Of a stretch of DNA of 64,000 nucleotides, positions 50,716 through 58,972 are shown piece after piece. Each line of letters begins with the position of its first letter. Positions within the stretch are counted from its first letter, which is position 1. The stretch is from VRUE01 sp963844395 (GTDB taxonomy: Bacteria > Actinomycetota > Thermoleophilia > Solirubrobacterales > 70-9). The stretch lies in NCBI GenBank assembly GCA_963844395.1, contig CAWJNX010000002.1, positions 558,001-622,000 of the forward strand, in the 5' to 3' direction. The notes under the pieces were generated by a model. It was not told where the DNA came from. It ran no database searches and saw nothing but the letters and a program-made list of their open reading frames with translations. The translations under genes and the position numbers were made by a program.

Positions 50716-52668
50716 ATGTCAACCGCCACAGCAAGACCTGCGACCAAGGCGATGGTGGTCGCGTGCACCCTTGTCTTACTGTTGTTCGTGCCTGCTGCAG
50801 CAACCGCAGCATGGCTCCCCGCGGTCGATATCTCGGAGGAAGGCGAATTCGGCTTCGACCAGGAACCGCAGGTGGCCGCCGATGCTTCGGGAGGTGCCCT
50901 TGCCGTCTGGCCTCAGCTTGACGGTCACTATCTGATCCAGGCATCGACCAAGCTCGCTGGGGGAAGCTGGGGGCCTCCCGTCAACATCTCTCCCTCCGGC
51001 GAGGAATCGCTCGAACCACGTGTTGCGATGAATGCCGCGGGCCAGGCGGTTGCCGCCTGGGTCCACCTTGACAGCCAGCGAATGATCGAGGTGGCGAGTA
51101 GGACGTCGCAGGGGAGCTGGGTGACGGCCGATGAGCATTTCGTCGCCGGAGGGGGGCCCAACCACGCGGACATCGCGATCGGTCCTGCGGGCGAAGCGGT
51201 GGTGATCTGGACCGGGCATCAGAACACGGCCGACTACATCGTCCGGGCGGCGACCAGATCGCCGGAGGGGGATTGGGGTCCCCCGGTCGAGCTCTCAGAG
51301 GCGGGTAACAACGCGTGGGAACCGAAGGTCGCCATCGACCCGGCGGGCAACGTGGTTGCTGCGTGGTACCGCTGGAACGACGATGGCGACACGATCGTCC
51401 AGGAGGCCGAAAAGAAACCCGGACAGGCCTGGGACGAATCGGAGGACCTCTCTGCCGAGGGGGGTATGGCGCACGCCCCTGAGGTGAAGGTGAGCGCCGG
51501 GCGGGCCGTGGTCGTGTGGCAGCGCGAGCAGACCATCGAAGCCGCGACCAGGGATACGGGTGGAGCATGGCAGCCGGCCGTCGAAGTTTCCGATTTCGAA
51601 TCCCGGGAGCCGGCGCTCGGCATGGACGGGGAGGGGAATGCCATTGCCCTCTGGAGCTCCGGCCCGGAACTCAGCCTGAGGAACGCTGAAGTCGCGAGCC
51701 TTCCGCTCGGAGGACCCTGGACGGAGCCGATCACCATCTCCCAGCGTCTGTCGGTGGAAGGAGCGCAGCCACAGATCGCAGTCGACCAGGCCGGCCGCGC
51801 GATGGCCGTCTGGACCGCCTGGGACGGCACCGCCCGCACTGTCGAAGCCGCATCGGGAGCGGTTAATGGCAGTTGGGGGAGCCCGGTCACCATTTCACCC
51901 CCCGGCTCATGGTCACACCGCGTACAGGTTGCGATGGACAGCACGGGAAACGCCGCGGCGGTGTGGAGAGCGGCCGAACCCCTGACCATGCAGGGGGCGT
52001 TGTTCGACGTCACGATGCCCGAGCTGGCGTCGGTCTCCATCCCGTCGCACGCCAGAGCTGGCCGGCCGATTGCCTTCGGTGTATCCCCCTTCGACGCATG
52101 GTCGGCGATCGATTCGGTGGGCTGGTCCTTGGGGGACGGTTCCACCGCATCGGGTCCAAGCGTCGCCCACTCCTTCCAGGGTGCGGGCAAATTCGACGTC
52201 ACCGTCACGGCGGCCGATGCAGCGGGGCACTCGACCACGGCATCGGCGACGGTAAATGTCACGCCGGCGCTTGCCGTTTCCGACCGCGTCGTGAGAGTGA
52301 GGAACGGAAAGGCTCGCCTCAAGCTCCACTGTCCTGGAGCCGCCGTCTGTCATGGCAGCGTCACGCTCTCGCGTCAGGTGAAGAGGAAGGGCCGACGAGT
52401 CCGACGCGTGATTGGTCAGACCGGGGTAGCGATTCCGGGAGACGCTCGGATGACCGTCGAGATCAAGCTCAAGCGGAAAAGCGTGAAGCTTTTTGCGGGG
52501 GGCCGCAAGAGGGTCCTTCGTGCCCAGATCACGGGCGATGCGGTCGAGTCGCGCACCGTCGTCCTCAAGCTGTTCGTCCACCGACGGACGCGCGGCCGAG
52601 CCCATGGTGGCCACAGGTCGAAGCCGACCAGCTATTCACCGCGACTGCTCAAGCGCCAGCGTCCATAG
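50716..52668 (+). CDS. large secreted repeat protein with PKD-like domain
   Basis: The 650-residue protein has a signal peptide (MVVACTLVLLLFVPAAATA). Seven or so blade-like repeats follow, of the kind WGPPVNIS-x-n-EPRVAMNAAGQAVAAWVHLD-x-n-(R/Q)-x-x-E-x-x-S (about 50-430), like sialidase/Asp-box or beta-propeller proteins of this lineage. Next comes a PKD-like domain (SVGWSLGDGSTASGPSVAHSFQGAGKFDVTVTAADAAGH). The last 150 residues are basic (SVTLSRQVKRKGRRVRRVIG). It is probably an extracellular binding protein; the ligand is unknown. Confidence 0.85.
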   Translation: MSTATARPATKAMVVACTLVLLLFVPAAATAAWLPAVDISEEGEFGFDQEPQVAADASGGALAVWPQLDGHYLIQASTKLAGGSWGPPVNISPSGEESLEPRVAMNAAGQAVAAWVHLDSQRMIEVASRTSQGSWVTADEHFVAGGGPNHADIAIGPAGEAVVIWTGHQNTADYIVRAATRSPEGDWGPPVELSEAGNNAWEPKVAIDPAGNVVAAWYRWNDDGDTIVQEAEKKPGQAWDESEDLSAEGGMAHAPEVKVSAGRAVVVWQREQTIEAATRDTGGAWQPAVEVSDFESREPALGMDGEGNAIALWSSGPELSLRNAEVASLPLGGPWTEPITISQRLSVEGAQPQIAVDQAGRAMAVWTAWDGTARTVEAASGAVNGSWGSPVTISPPGSWSHRVQVAMDSTGNAAAVWRAAEPLTMQGALFDVTMPELASVSIPSHARAGRPIAFGVSPFDAWSAIDSVGWSLGDGSTASGPSVAHSFQGAGKFDVTVTAADAAGHSTTASATVNVTPALAVSDRVVRVRNGKARLKLHCPGAAVCHGSVTLSRQVKRKGRRVRRVIGQTGVAIPGDARMTVEIKLKRKSVKLFAGGRKRVLRAQITGDAVESRTVVLKLFVHRRTRGRAHGGHRSKPTSYSPRLLKRQRP

Positions 52669-52844
52669 CTCACGAGGCCGGCGAGAACACCCAGTCCCCA
52701 GAGAATCGACGCCCAGATACCGAGCACCCCGCCCAGGAACCCTGCGACGACGACAGCCGCCAGGATGGCGACATAGCCGCTGAACAGGAGAAGGGCACGG
52801 CGGGCGAGTCTTGCCACGACAGAACTGTCGCATCTCGGTCCCAT
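52632..52844 (-). CDS. small two-helix membrane protein
   Basis: The 70-residue protein (ATG 52844, MGPRCDSSVV) has two hydrophobic helices (LLLFSGYVAILAAVVVAGFLGG and WASILWGLGVLAGLVSY). It overlaps the 3' end of the secreted-protein gene on the other strand by 37 nt. No family is recognised. A start at 52892 is possible but would run into the att copy. Confidence 0.4.
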   Translation of the reverse strand: MGPRCDSSVVARLARRALLLFSGYVAILAAVVVAGFLGGVLGIWASILWGLGVLAGLVSYGRWRLSSRGE

Positions 52845-52886
52845 AGCCGCAGCAAACCGGCTCCCCATGCGGACGACCCTCAGCCT

Positions 52887-52928
52887 TTTCAAGCCGAAGG
52901 TCCCGAGTTCGATTCTCGTCGGCCGCCC
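52887..52928 (+). repeat. att-like direct repeat, copy 3 (diverged)
   Basis: TTTCAAGCCGAAGGTC, then C for G, then CGAGTTCGATTCTCGTCGG, then C for G. About 40 nt match the tRNA-Glu 3' half with two mismatches. The broken membrane-SHOCT gene starts its lost tail exactly here. It marks the outermost, probably oldest, right boundary of the island. Confidence 0.8.
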
Positions 52929-54308
52929 CGAGGTCGGCGCACCGCTATTGCGGTCTCTCGCCTGACGTGTGGCCCAGGAGAGCGGATTTTTTGTGCCTCG
53001 AACTCCTCGTCGGTCAAGGCCCCTTCACGTCGCAGCGCACTGAGCCGCTCGAGCTGCGTGAGCCGCTGCGCTGAAGCCGCATCCCCGCCGCCGGCCTGGG
53101 CTTCCGCCCGTCCGTGGAAGAGCTCGCGGGCGCGCGATCCGAGGCGCCCCATTCGCTCGTCCGGGAACTCGCGCGATCGCCTGCCGACGCAGCGCCTCCG
53201 TTCCGACCGCGAAGAGGACGGCGAAGAGGAGGATGCCGAACGGCTTGCGGAAGGCGGCGATCGGTGCCCAGGCGATCAGCGCCAGCCAGATCGCCGCCGC
53301 CACGCCATAGGCGCCGGCCTGCCGCTCTCGGAAGTACGGCGCCGCCTCGCGCCGCAAAGCCACGGCCGGCGCCGTGCTGCCGGCCAGCCAAGCGCCGATC
53401 ACAGCCAAGATTCCGAAGGCGATCGCCGACACGGCGACGGTCACGAGCAGGGACGTGCCTATGTCCCAGGTGGCTTCCACCGCCGGCTCGACCGACGCGG
53501 TCGTTGCCAGGGAGCCGGTCACCGCGCCTCCGACCAGCTCACGGACCAGGAGTGCGAGCACCCCGGCGACGACGAAGCCAAAGCCGGTGGCTCGCACCGC
53601 CTCGCGCCGGCGGCGTCGAGCCAGATAGATCGCGCTCCCGTAGAGCAGGATCAGGAGCGCCGTGAGGACGACCGGCAGTTTGCGGATCGCCTTCGCAACC
53701 TCCTGGGCGGTCGAGAGCTGCTCGGAGTCGAGGACTTTCAGTTCACCGGCATCCTCAGGCAGTTTCGCGGTCAGGTCCGCGGGCACCCCGACCTGCTCGC
53801 CGATCTGGGTGACGACGGTGCCGAGCTGAAGCGTGACTTCTCCTTCGCCGGTCGAGACGACCGCGCCGCCCCCGCCGATCACCTTCAGGAACTGCTCGTG
53901 GGCGGCGCGATTCGCCTCGGCCCAGATTGCCTGGATCTGAGACGTCGTCAGGGCTCTTTCGGCGACCTGCTGGGCCAACTGGCGCAGGCCGCCGGCCGCA
54001 GGACCGGCAAGTGCCCTTGCCGGTGGCGGCAGCGCTTTGCGCAGCTCCGCTTCGACGTCCACGTTGGCGTAGAGCTGAGTGACGAGGAAGGTCGCCAGCT
54101 GGGTCTGGACCTCCTCGTTCTCGAGCAGCTCGCTGCTCGTATCGACCCAGTTGTCGGTGTTCATCGCCTGGCGATTGACCCAGAACGAGAAGATCGAGAT
54201 GAACGTCAGGACGGTGGCGACGACCAGCAGCAGGGCGACGGTCCTGCGGTGTGGCCGGTCGACCGCGTCCCATCCGAACAACTTAGATCGTTGCCTGTGG
54301 ACAAGCAA
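52889..54308 (-). pseudogene. membrane protein with C-terminal SHOCT domain, frameshifted and cut at the att site
   Basis: The frame beginning near TTG 54308 encodes a membrane helix (VALLLVVATVLTFISIFSFWVNRQ), a large extracytoplasmic helical domain (about 50-190) and five more helices. Near 53165-53180 the frame shifts; the correct frame then reads LGSRARELFHGRAEAQ... AQRLTQLERLSALRREGALTDEEFEAQK, a SHOCT domain. The usual last residues of SHOCT are replaced by a read-through into the att copy. The start is uncertain (weak ribosome site; it may begin further downstream). No family name is offered. It was probably truncated by island insertion. Confidence 0.6.
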
Positions 54309-54322
54309 GGTCTTGACGCGAG

Positions 54323-54967
54323 CTACCGTGCGTTCCTTCGTGACCTGGGTCGCCAGAGGCTGACCAGACCCGCGATCAGGGTGACCAGGAAAATCTGCCC
54401 CAAAAGCATCTCCAGTCCGGCAAACAACTTTCCCGGCTGCGCTGCCGGCACGAGGTTTCCATACCCCGTCGTCGTCAGCGTCGTGAAGCTGAAGAAGATG
54501 AAGTCTCCCGTTTGAGATCCGCGGCCTTCGGCGAAGAAGGCTCCGGCCTGAAGGCGGTCGATCGCCACGTAGAGCGAGGTGAAAAGCAGCCCGAAGATCA
54601 TGTAGACGCTGATCGCACCCAGGATCGTGCGAAAGCTGACCTCGGTATGCAGCAGCACGGTTCTGAGGATGCTCGCGGTCGCCGCAATGAGCAGAAGCAT
54701 CTGGATCGCAGCCGCAGCGGCGAGGAGGTCGGCGTCCCCCGACAGGGCCGCCGCCGCCGCGAGGCCGATCGCGACGAGCGCGACGGCGACTCCGATCCGC
54801 ACCCCTCGCGCCCCGACGCGGCCGCTGCCAAGTGCGACCGCGGCGCTCGAACAGCCCAACGTGGTTATCCCGACGGCACCCCATCCGGAGTAACGCGTCA
54901 GCGAGGCCAGGACATAGGTGACGATTACAAGGAGGAGGACGAGACCGAAGGCATCGGTGATCCTCAC
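54323..54967 (-). CDS. potassium-channel-type ion channel protein
   Basis: GTG start at 54967 overlaps the upstream stop as GTGA (54964-54967). The 214-residue protein has four hydrophobic segments, then a pore loop TTLTTTGYGNL with the K+ selectivity filter (TTGYGN) and a last helix (AGLEMLLGQIFLVTLIAGLVSLW). It should conduct K+ passively. A cytosolic regulatory domain is absent. It is coupled to the MFS exporter upstream. Confidence 0.85.
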   Translation of the reverse strand: MRITDAFGLVLLLVIVTYVLASLTRYSGWGAVGITTLGCSSAAVALGSGRVGARGVRIGVAVALVAIGLAAAAALSGDADLLAAAAAIQMLLLIAATASILRTVLLHTEVSFRTILGAISVYMIFGLLFTSLYVAIDRLQAGAFFAEGRGSQTGDFIFFSFTTLTTTGYGNLVPAAQPGKLFAGLEMLLGQIFLVTLIAGLVSLWRPRSRRNAR

Positions 54968-56619
54968 GGCATAGCCGGCCCATCTCTGCCCGGGCATCGG
55001 AGCCTCAGCCCGGCGCAGCGCCCGCAACTGCGGCGGACGGGCGCGGGATCTGGCAGGCGGAGCATGCGGAAGGAGGCGAAGAGGCCGATCAGGGCGGCGA
55101 GAAGCGGAACGAGCAGCGCCACCTGAAGGGCGAGCGGCCTCGCGTCCGTGTTGATGCTGACGATCTCCTCGCGAACGTCCTCGGGCTGGTCGACGAGCAG
55201 TTCCTCCAGCTGGGCGTTGCTCATCACCTGCGCGTCGTCCTCCAGCGCATCGGCGACGCGCTGCTGCTCCGGGGGGCTCAGCACGTTGCTCGCCTCCGAC
55301 TTCTGGGTGAAGGCGATCGAGAGCGCGGCCAGCATGATCGCGCCGGCGAACGCCAACCCCAGGGACAGGCCGAAGGAGCCGGTCGCCGAGTTGACGCCGG
55401 CGGCCTCGCCGACGCGCTCCTCCGAGATCGGGGACAGGGTGTAGTTGTTGAGCTGGGAGACCAGCAGGCCGAGTCCCGCTCCGGCGAGCACGAGGGGGAC
55501 GACGAGGTACCAGCCGCTGTCCGCGCGCGGGACGATCGGGATCAGCAGCACCATCGCCGCCAGGAGCAGCGCGAACCCGACCAGGATGAGGATGCTCGGC
55601 CGCCGTTTCCCCGCCTTTCTTCCGGCGACCAGCGCCACCGCGAACATCGTGAGGGAGAGCGGCGCGAGCGACAGGCCCGCCTCCATCGCGTTGTAGTCGA
55701 GCACCATCTGCAGGTAGATCGGCAGCGCGATCAGCATCCCGCCCAGGGCGATCTTCTGGAGGATTCCCTGTGAGATCCCGAAGCTGAACAGCCTGGATTC
55801 GAACAGGTGCGGGTCGAGCAGGGCGGGCTTGCCCTCGCGCTTGCGGCGCAGCAGCCAGTGGACCAGGGCGCCCATCGCGGCCAGCCCCGCGGCGAGAAGC
55901 GCGCCCACGGACTCGCCGCCCTCCTGCCAGGCCAGGATGCCGAGCACGAGGCCGCCCATGCCCAGGACCGAGAGGATCGAGCCGACCACGTCCACGCCCC
56001 GGTCGCCCGTGTAGGGCACGTCGCGGAGCAGTCGCCGGCTGCCGAGCAGGACGACGGCGATGATGACGGCCTCGAGCATGAACCCGACGCGCCAGGACAG
56101 GTAGGTCGTGAGGAAGCCTCCGAGCAGGGGTCCGATGGCGGCGGCGATCGCGGCCGAGGCTCCCACCAGGGCATAGGCCTTCGCTTGGGCGGTCCCTTCG
56201 AAGTTGCCGTGGATCAGCGACTGCATCGCGGGCAGGTACAGCGAGGCGCCGAGGCCGCCGATCACCGCCCAGAAGACGATGATCGCGGCCAGGCTCTGGG
56301 CAACGACCATCGCCAGCGCGCCCGATACGTACAGGAGCAGTCCGAGCACGTAGGCCCGCTTGCGGCCGAAGAGGTCGCCGATCTTGCTGCCGATCAGGAT
56401 GAAGGCGGCGGAGACGAGCGCCTCGATCGCGACCGCCGACTGCACGCCGCTCACGGTCGTGTCGAGGTCCTTGACGACCGCGGAGATCGAGACGTTCATC
56501 AGCGACGTGTCGATGACGAACACGAACATCGCCATCGCCAGCAGGAGGGCGAGCCGTCGATCGCCCGTCGCTATCTCGGCGGCGGCCGTATCGACGTCTC
56601 GGTCATGAAGATCGCTCAC
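54964..56619 (-). CDS. DHA2-type (14-TM) MFS drug/multidrug exporter
   Basis: From GTG 56619 (VSDLHDRDVDTAAAEIATGDRR) the protein has 551 residues and about 14 membrane helices. MFS motifs are present (FVIDTSLMNVSISAVVKDLDT, GSKIGDLFGRKRAY, GLGASLYLPAMQSLI). Exporters of this class expel drugs or organic acids by proton antiport. A long periplasmic loop near the C-terminus (QVMSNAQLEELLVDQPEDVREEIVSIN) is typical. The apparent fusion to DUF1269 upstream is explained by a one-base shift. Confidence 0.9.
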   Translation of the reverse strand: MSDLHDRDVDTAAAEIATGDRRLALLLAMAMFVFVIDTSLMNVSISAVVKDLDTTVSGVQSAVAIEALVSAAFILIGSKIGDLFGRKRAYVLGLLLYVSGALAMVVAQSLAAIIVFWAVIGGLGASLYLPAMQSLIHGNFEGTAQAKAYALVGASAAIAAAIGPLLGGFLTTYLSWRVGFMLEAVIIAVVLLGSRRLLRDVPYTGDRGVDVVGSILSVLGMGGLVLGILAWQEGGESVGALLAAGLAAMGALVHWLLRRKREGKPALLDPHLFESRLFSFGISQGILQKIALGGMLIALPIYLQMVLDYNAMEAGLSLAPLSLTMFAVALVAGRKAGKRRPSILILVGFALLLAAMVLLIPIVPRADSGWYLVVPLVLAGAGLGLLVSQLNNYTLSPISEERVGEAAGVNSATGSFGLSLGLAFAGAIMLAALSIAFTQKSEASNVLSPPEQQRVADALEDDAQVMSNAQLEELLVDQPEDVREEIVSINTDARPLALQVALLVPLLAALIGLFASFRMLRLPDPAPVRRSCGRCAGLRLRCPGRDGPAMP

Positions 56620-56663
56620 CTGTCCCGTCGAGCAGAGTAATGCCGGGCAGCGACGCCGAGTGA

Positions 56664-57165
56664 CTATGCGTTCGGCTCGGCTGCGGCGAGAGCATCCGCA
56701 AGCTGTCTCTCCGTCTTCGTCGCTCAGCGACGTCCGGATCACCTGTCCGTGCTCCTTGACGTGCGGTAGGGCCTTCTCGGGGTCGAAGTCGCGCGCTAGG
56801 AAGATCAGCGCGGCACGGCCGGGCTCCAGGTTTTCGCTCAGTTCCTTGACGAAGCTCTCGGCTGCCCCGGCGTCCCCGAACATCGTCTTCCAGATCGCGC
56901 CGCCGGCGAGCGCGCCCGCGGCCAAGCCGAACAGCGGCGCCATCAGCAGGTAGCCGATCAGGCCGCCCGAGATCGCACCGCCGATCGCTGCGCCGCCGAC
57001 GCCGCTGCTGCCCTGGCGGACCTCCAGCGTGCCATCCTCTTCGCGGATCATCACAACGGCATCCTCGACCTCGATCACGCCGTCGGCGACGCCTTTGCGC
57101 AGGTTCTCGCGAGCCCGTTCGACCGTTGCCTGATCGGGGTACGCGATCGCAATCAGCTCGCTCAC
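56664..57165 (-). CDS. DUF1269-family membrane-associated protein, frameshifted near its end
   Basis: MSELIAIAYPDQATVERARENLRK... begins the DUF1269 domain, followed by SGVGGAAIGGAISGGLIGYLLMAPLFGLAAGALAGG (hydrophobic Gly-rich segment) and LEPGRAALIFLARDFDPEKALPHVKEHG. Deleting one C from plus-strand 56711-56712 restores the normal end (RQLADALAAAEPNA, TAG at 56664-56666). In the raw frame the protein runs on into the MFS gene. Function is unknown; DUF1269 proteins occur beside stress-response genes, as here with SHOCT and DUF6325. Confidence 0.8.
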
Positions 57166-57166
57166 G

Positions 57167-57433
57167 CTAGCTCCCCAGCAGCTTTGCCTTCTGCGCTGCG
57201 AACTCCTCCTCGGTGAGGATGCCCTGCGCTTTCAGCTCGCCCAGCTCCTTCAGCTGGGCGATGGTCGAGTCGCCGCCGCCGGGCGACGGCGGGGGCTTCG
57301 GGCCGGGGCGCCGGGAGGCGGCTTCCTGTTCGGACCAGCGTTCGCCCTGACGACGCGACACGCGGTTGCTCACGGCCGTCGCAGTGCCGGCGATGGCGGC
57401 GGTGCGGGCGACGCCTCGAAGTAGTCCTGGCAT
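57167..57433 (-). CDS. small SHOCT-domain protein
   Basis: The ATG at 57433 follows AAAGGAGA. The 88-residue protein has a Gly/Ala-rich N-terminus (LLRGVARTAAIAGTATAV), a Pro-rich linker and a C-terminal SHOCT domain (IAQLKELGELKAQGILTEEEFAAQKAKLL). SHOCT tails are short oligomerisation modules. It lies between DUF6325 (13 nt before) and DUF1269 (2 nt after), so all three form one operon. Confidence 0.85.
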   Translation of the reverse strand: MPGLLRGVARTAAIAGTATAVSNRVSRRQGERWSEQEAASRRPGPKPPPSPGGGDSTIAQLKELGELKAQGILTEEEFAAQKAKLLGS

Positions 57434-57446
57434 CGGGGATCTCCTT

Positions 57447-57884
57447 TCAGGCGTTTGCCTCGGCAGCGTCGAGCGCGGCGAGGACGGCTTGGACAGGGAT
57501 GCGGCCGCTGGCGACCAGCTGGCCGCCGGAACGGCGGACGGCCGTGGCAAAGGGCGCGGCCCAGGTGTTCTCGAAGACCAGCAGTGCGGCGGCGGTCCCG
57601 GGCTCCATCGCCCCGCCGGCCTCTTCGATGTCCTCTTCTGAGAGAAGCCCGGAGGAGGCACCTTCGAAGACCGACAGCTCGGCGACCTCGCCGCCGACGT
57701 CGGCGATCTCCAATCCGCGGATCGTCCCGTCCTCGGTCTTCTCGATGAAGGTGAGGTCGAGGATGCGGATCAGGCCGCGGTCGACGAGGTCGATCAGGTG
57801 CGGCGCCACCTCACCGTTGGGCTGGCGCCCCGGCCACTCGACCAGGATGTAGTCGATCGGCCCTATCTCGTCGAGTGGCTGCAT
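57447..57884 (-). CDS. DUF6325-type protein
   Basis: The 145-residue protein begins MQPLDEIGPIDYILVEWPG and has the features of DUF6325: LIDLVDRGLIRILDLTFIEKTEDGTIRGLEI, EDIEEAGGAMEPGTAAALLVFENTWAAPFA, and ASGRIPVQAVLAALDAAE. It is related to DUF1269 proteins. Function is unknown. It is the first gene of the minus-strand DUF6325-SHOCT-DUF1269 operon. Confidence 0.85.
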   Translation of the reverse strand: MQPLDEIGPIDYILVEWPGRQPNGEVAPHLIDLVDRGLIRILDLTFIEKTEDGTIRGLEIADVGGEVAELSVFEGASSGLLSEEDIEEAGGAMEPGTAAALLVFENTWAAPFATAVRRSGGQLVASGRIPVQAVLAALDAAEANA

Positions 57885-58154
57885 TGTCTATCCCTCCTGG
57901 TCGCGACGGTTGACGATCGCCTCAGAACATTCGACCGGCTTACCGTAGACGATCGCTCCGTCTACGACCTAATCGAGTTGGAGAGCTGTCGTCGCTGAGG
58001 GGTCGGCGGCTGCGGTGGAACGTCTGCAGTTCCCAATCATGGTTGATTCGGTCCGGCCAGGTCATATCTTCCTTATCGATCAGTGCTGGTGGCAGGGGCG
58101 CTGAACGGGAGAAGAAATAAACCGGCCCACGGGCCATGGCGAAAGGAGCCTCTT

Positions 58155-58574
58155 ATGGAGGCCAGTGCCCCCCGGAAGGACGAGACTACGAGCGGCAGGG
58201 GGGAGGAAAGACAGCCAACGGGCTGGACCGTCTTCGCCGGGGCCCTCTTGTTCATCGTCGGATCGCTCGACGCCCTTTGGGGCTTGGCGGGGGTCCTCAA
58301 CGACGAAATCGTCTTCGTCGGCGGTCAGGGCGTGATTATCGCCGACGTCACGACCTGGGGCTGGGTACACCTCATCCTCGGCTCGATCGTCGCCAGCACG
58401 GGGCTCGGGTTGTTCGCCGGCGCCAATTGGGCTCGCTGGGCGGCGATCTTCTTCGTCACCATCAGCACCGTTACTCAGATCGTCTGGTTCCCGGCCGCCC
58501 CACTGTGGGCGTTCCTGATGATCATCCTCAACGTGACGATCATCTACCAGCTGACCGCCCGTTGGGTGGAATGA
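58155..58574 (+). CDS. four-helix membrane protein (DUF7144-like)
   Basis: The ATG at 58155 follows GAAAGGAG. The 139-residue protein has a polar N-terminus and four membrane helices (WTVFAGALLFIVGSLDALWGLAGV, WVHLILGSIVASTGLGLFAG, WAAIFFVTISTVTQIVWFP, LWAFLMIILNVTIIYQLT). This pattern matches a family of small actinobacterial membrane proteins. It overlaps the next gene by ATGA. Confidence 0.8.
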   Translation: MEASAPRKDETTSGRGEERQPTGWTVFAGALLFIVGSLDALWGLAGVLNDEIVFVGGQGVIIADVTTWGWVHLILGSIVASTGLGLFAGANWARWAAIFFVTISTVTQIVWFPAAPLWAFLMIILNVTIIYQLTARWVE

Positions 58575-58969
58575 CCATGCTGCCAATCGCAGACATCAGC
58601 TTCGGGGAAGCGCTTCTGCTCATGGTGGAGTTCTTCCTCTTCGTCGCCTGGCTCTGGATTCTCTTCGCGATCGTCGGAGACCTCTTCCGCGACCACGAGA
58701 CTTCGGGCTGGGGCAAAGCGGCGTGGGTCTTCGTCCTGCTGATCATGCCCTTCCTCGGGGCGCTGATCTACCTGATCGCCCGCGGGGACGGGATGCGAGA
58801 GCGAACGATCAGGGCGCAAGAAGACGCAAAGGGTCAGTTCGACTCCTACATCCGCGAGCAGGCCCACAGCTCGCCCGCGGACGAGCTGCACAAGCTGAAC
58901 GAGCTGAAGGAGAAGGGAGCGCTCTCGCCCGAGGAGTTCGAGCGGGCGAAGGCCAAACTGCTGACCTGA
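58571..58969 (+). CDS. PLD-nuclease-N-terminal-type membrane + SHOCT protein
   Basis: The 132-residue protein has two membrane helices (LLMVEFFLFVAWLWILFAIVGDLFRDHETSGWGKAAWVFVLLIMPFLGALIYLIARG), the phospholipase-D N-terminal-like transmembrane module, then a C-terminal SHOCT domain (ADELHKLNELKEKGALSPEEFERAKAKLL). Its start overlaps the previous stop (ATGA at 58571-58574), so the two are translated together. This is the third SHOCT gene in the region. Confidence 0.9.
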   Translation: MTMLPIADISFGEALLLMVEFFLFVAWLWILFAIVGDLFRDHETSGWGKAAWVFVLLIMPFLGALIYLIARGDGMRERTIRAQEDAKGQFDSYIREQAHSSPADELHKLNELKEKGALSPEEFERAKAKLLT

Positions 58970-58972
58970 GAC

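Noticed and set aside
51873..54515. A long plus-strand open frame (880 codons)
   Set aside because: It is antisense to the membrane-SHOCT gene and the K+ channel and has GC-driven Arg/Gly/Pro composition.
54964..57165. A 733-residue DUF1269-MFS fusion protein
   Set aside because: Deleting one base at 56711-56712 restores the normal DUF1269 end and stop at 56664, and the MFS protein has its own GTG start at 56619.
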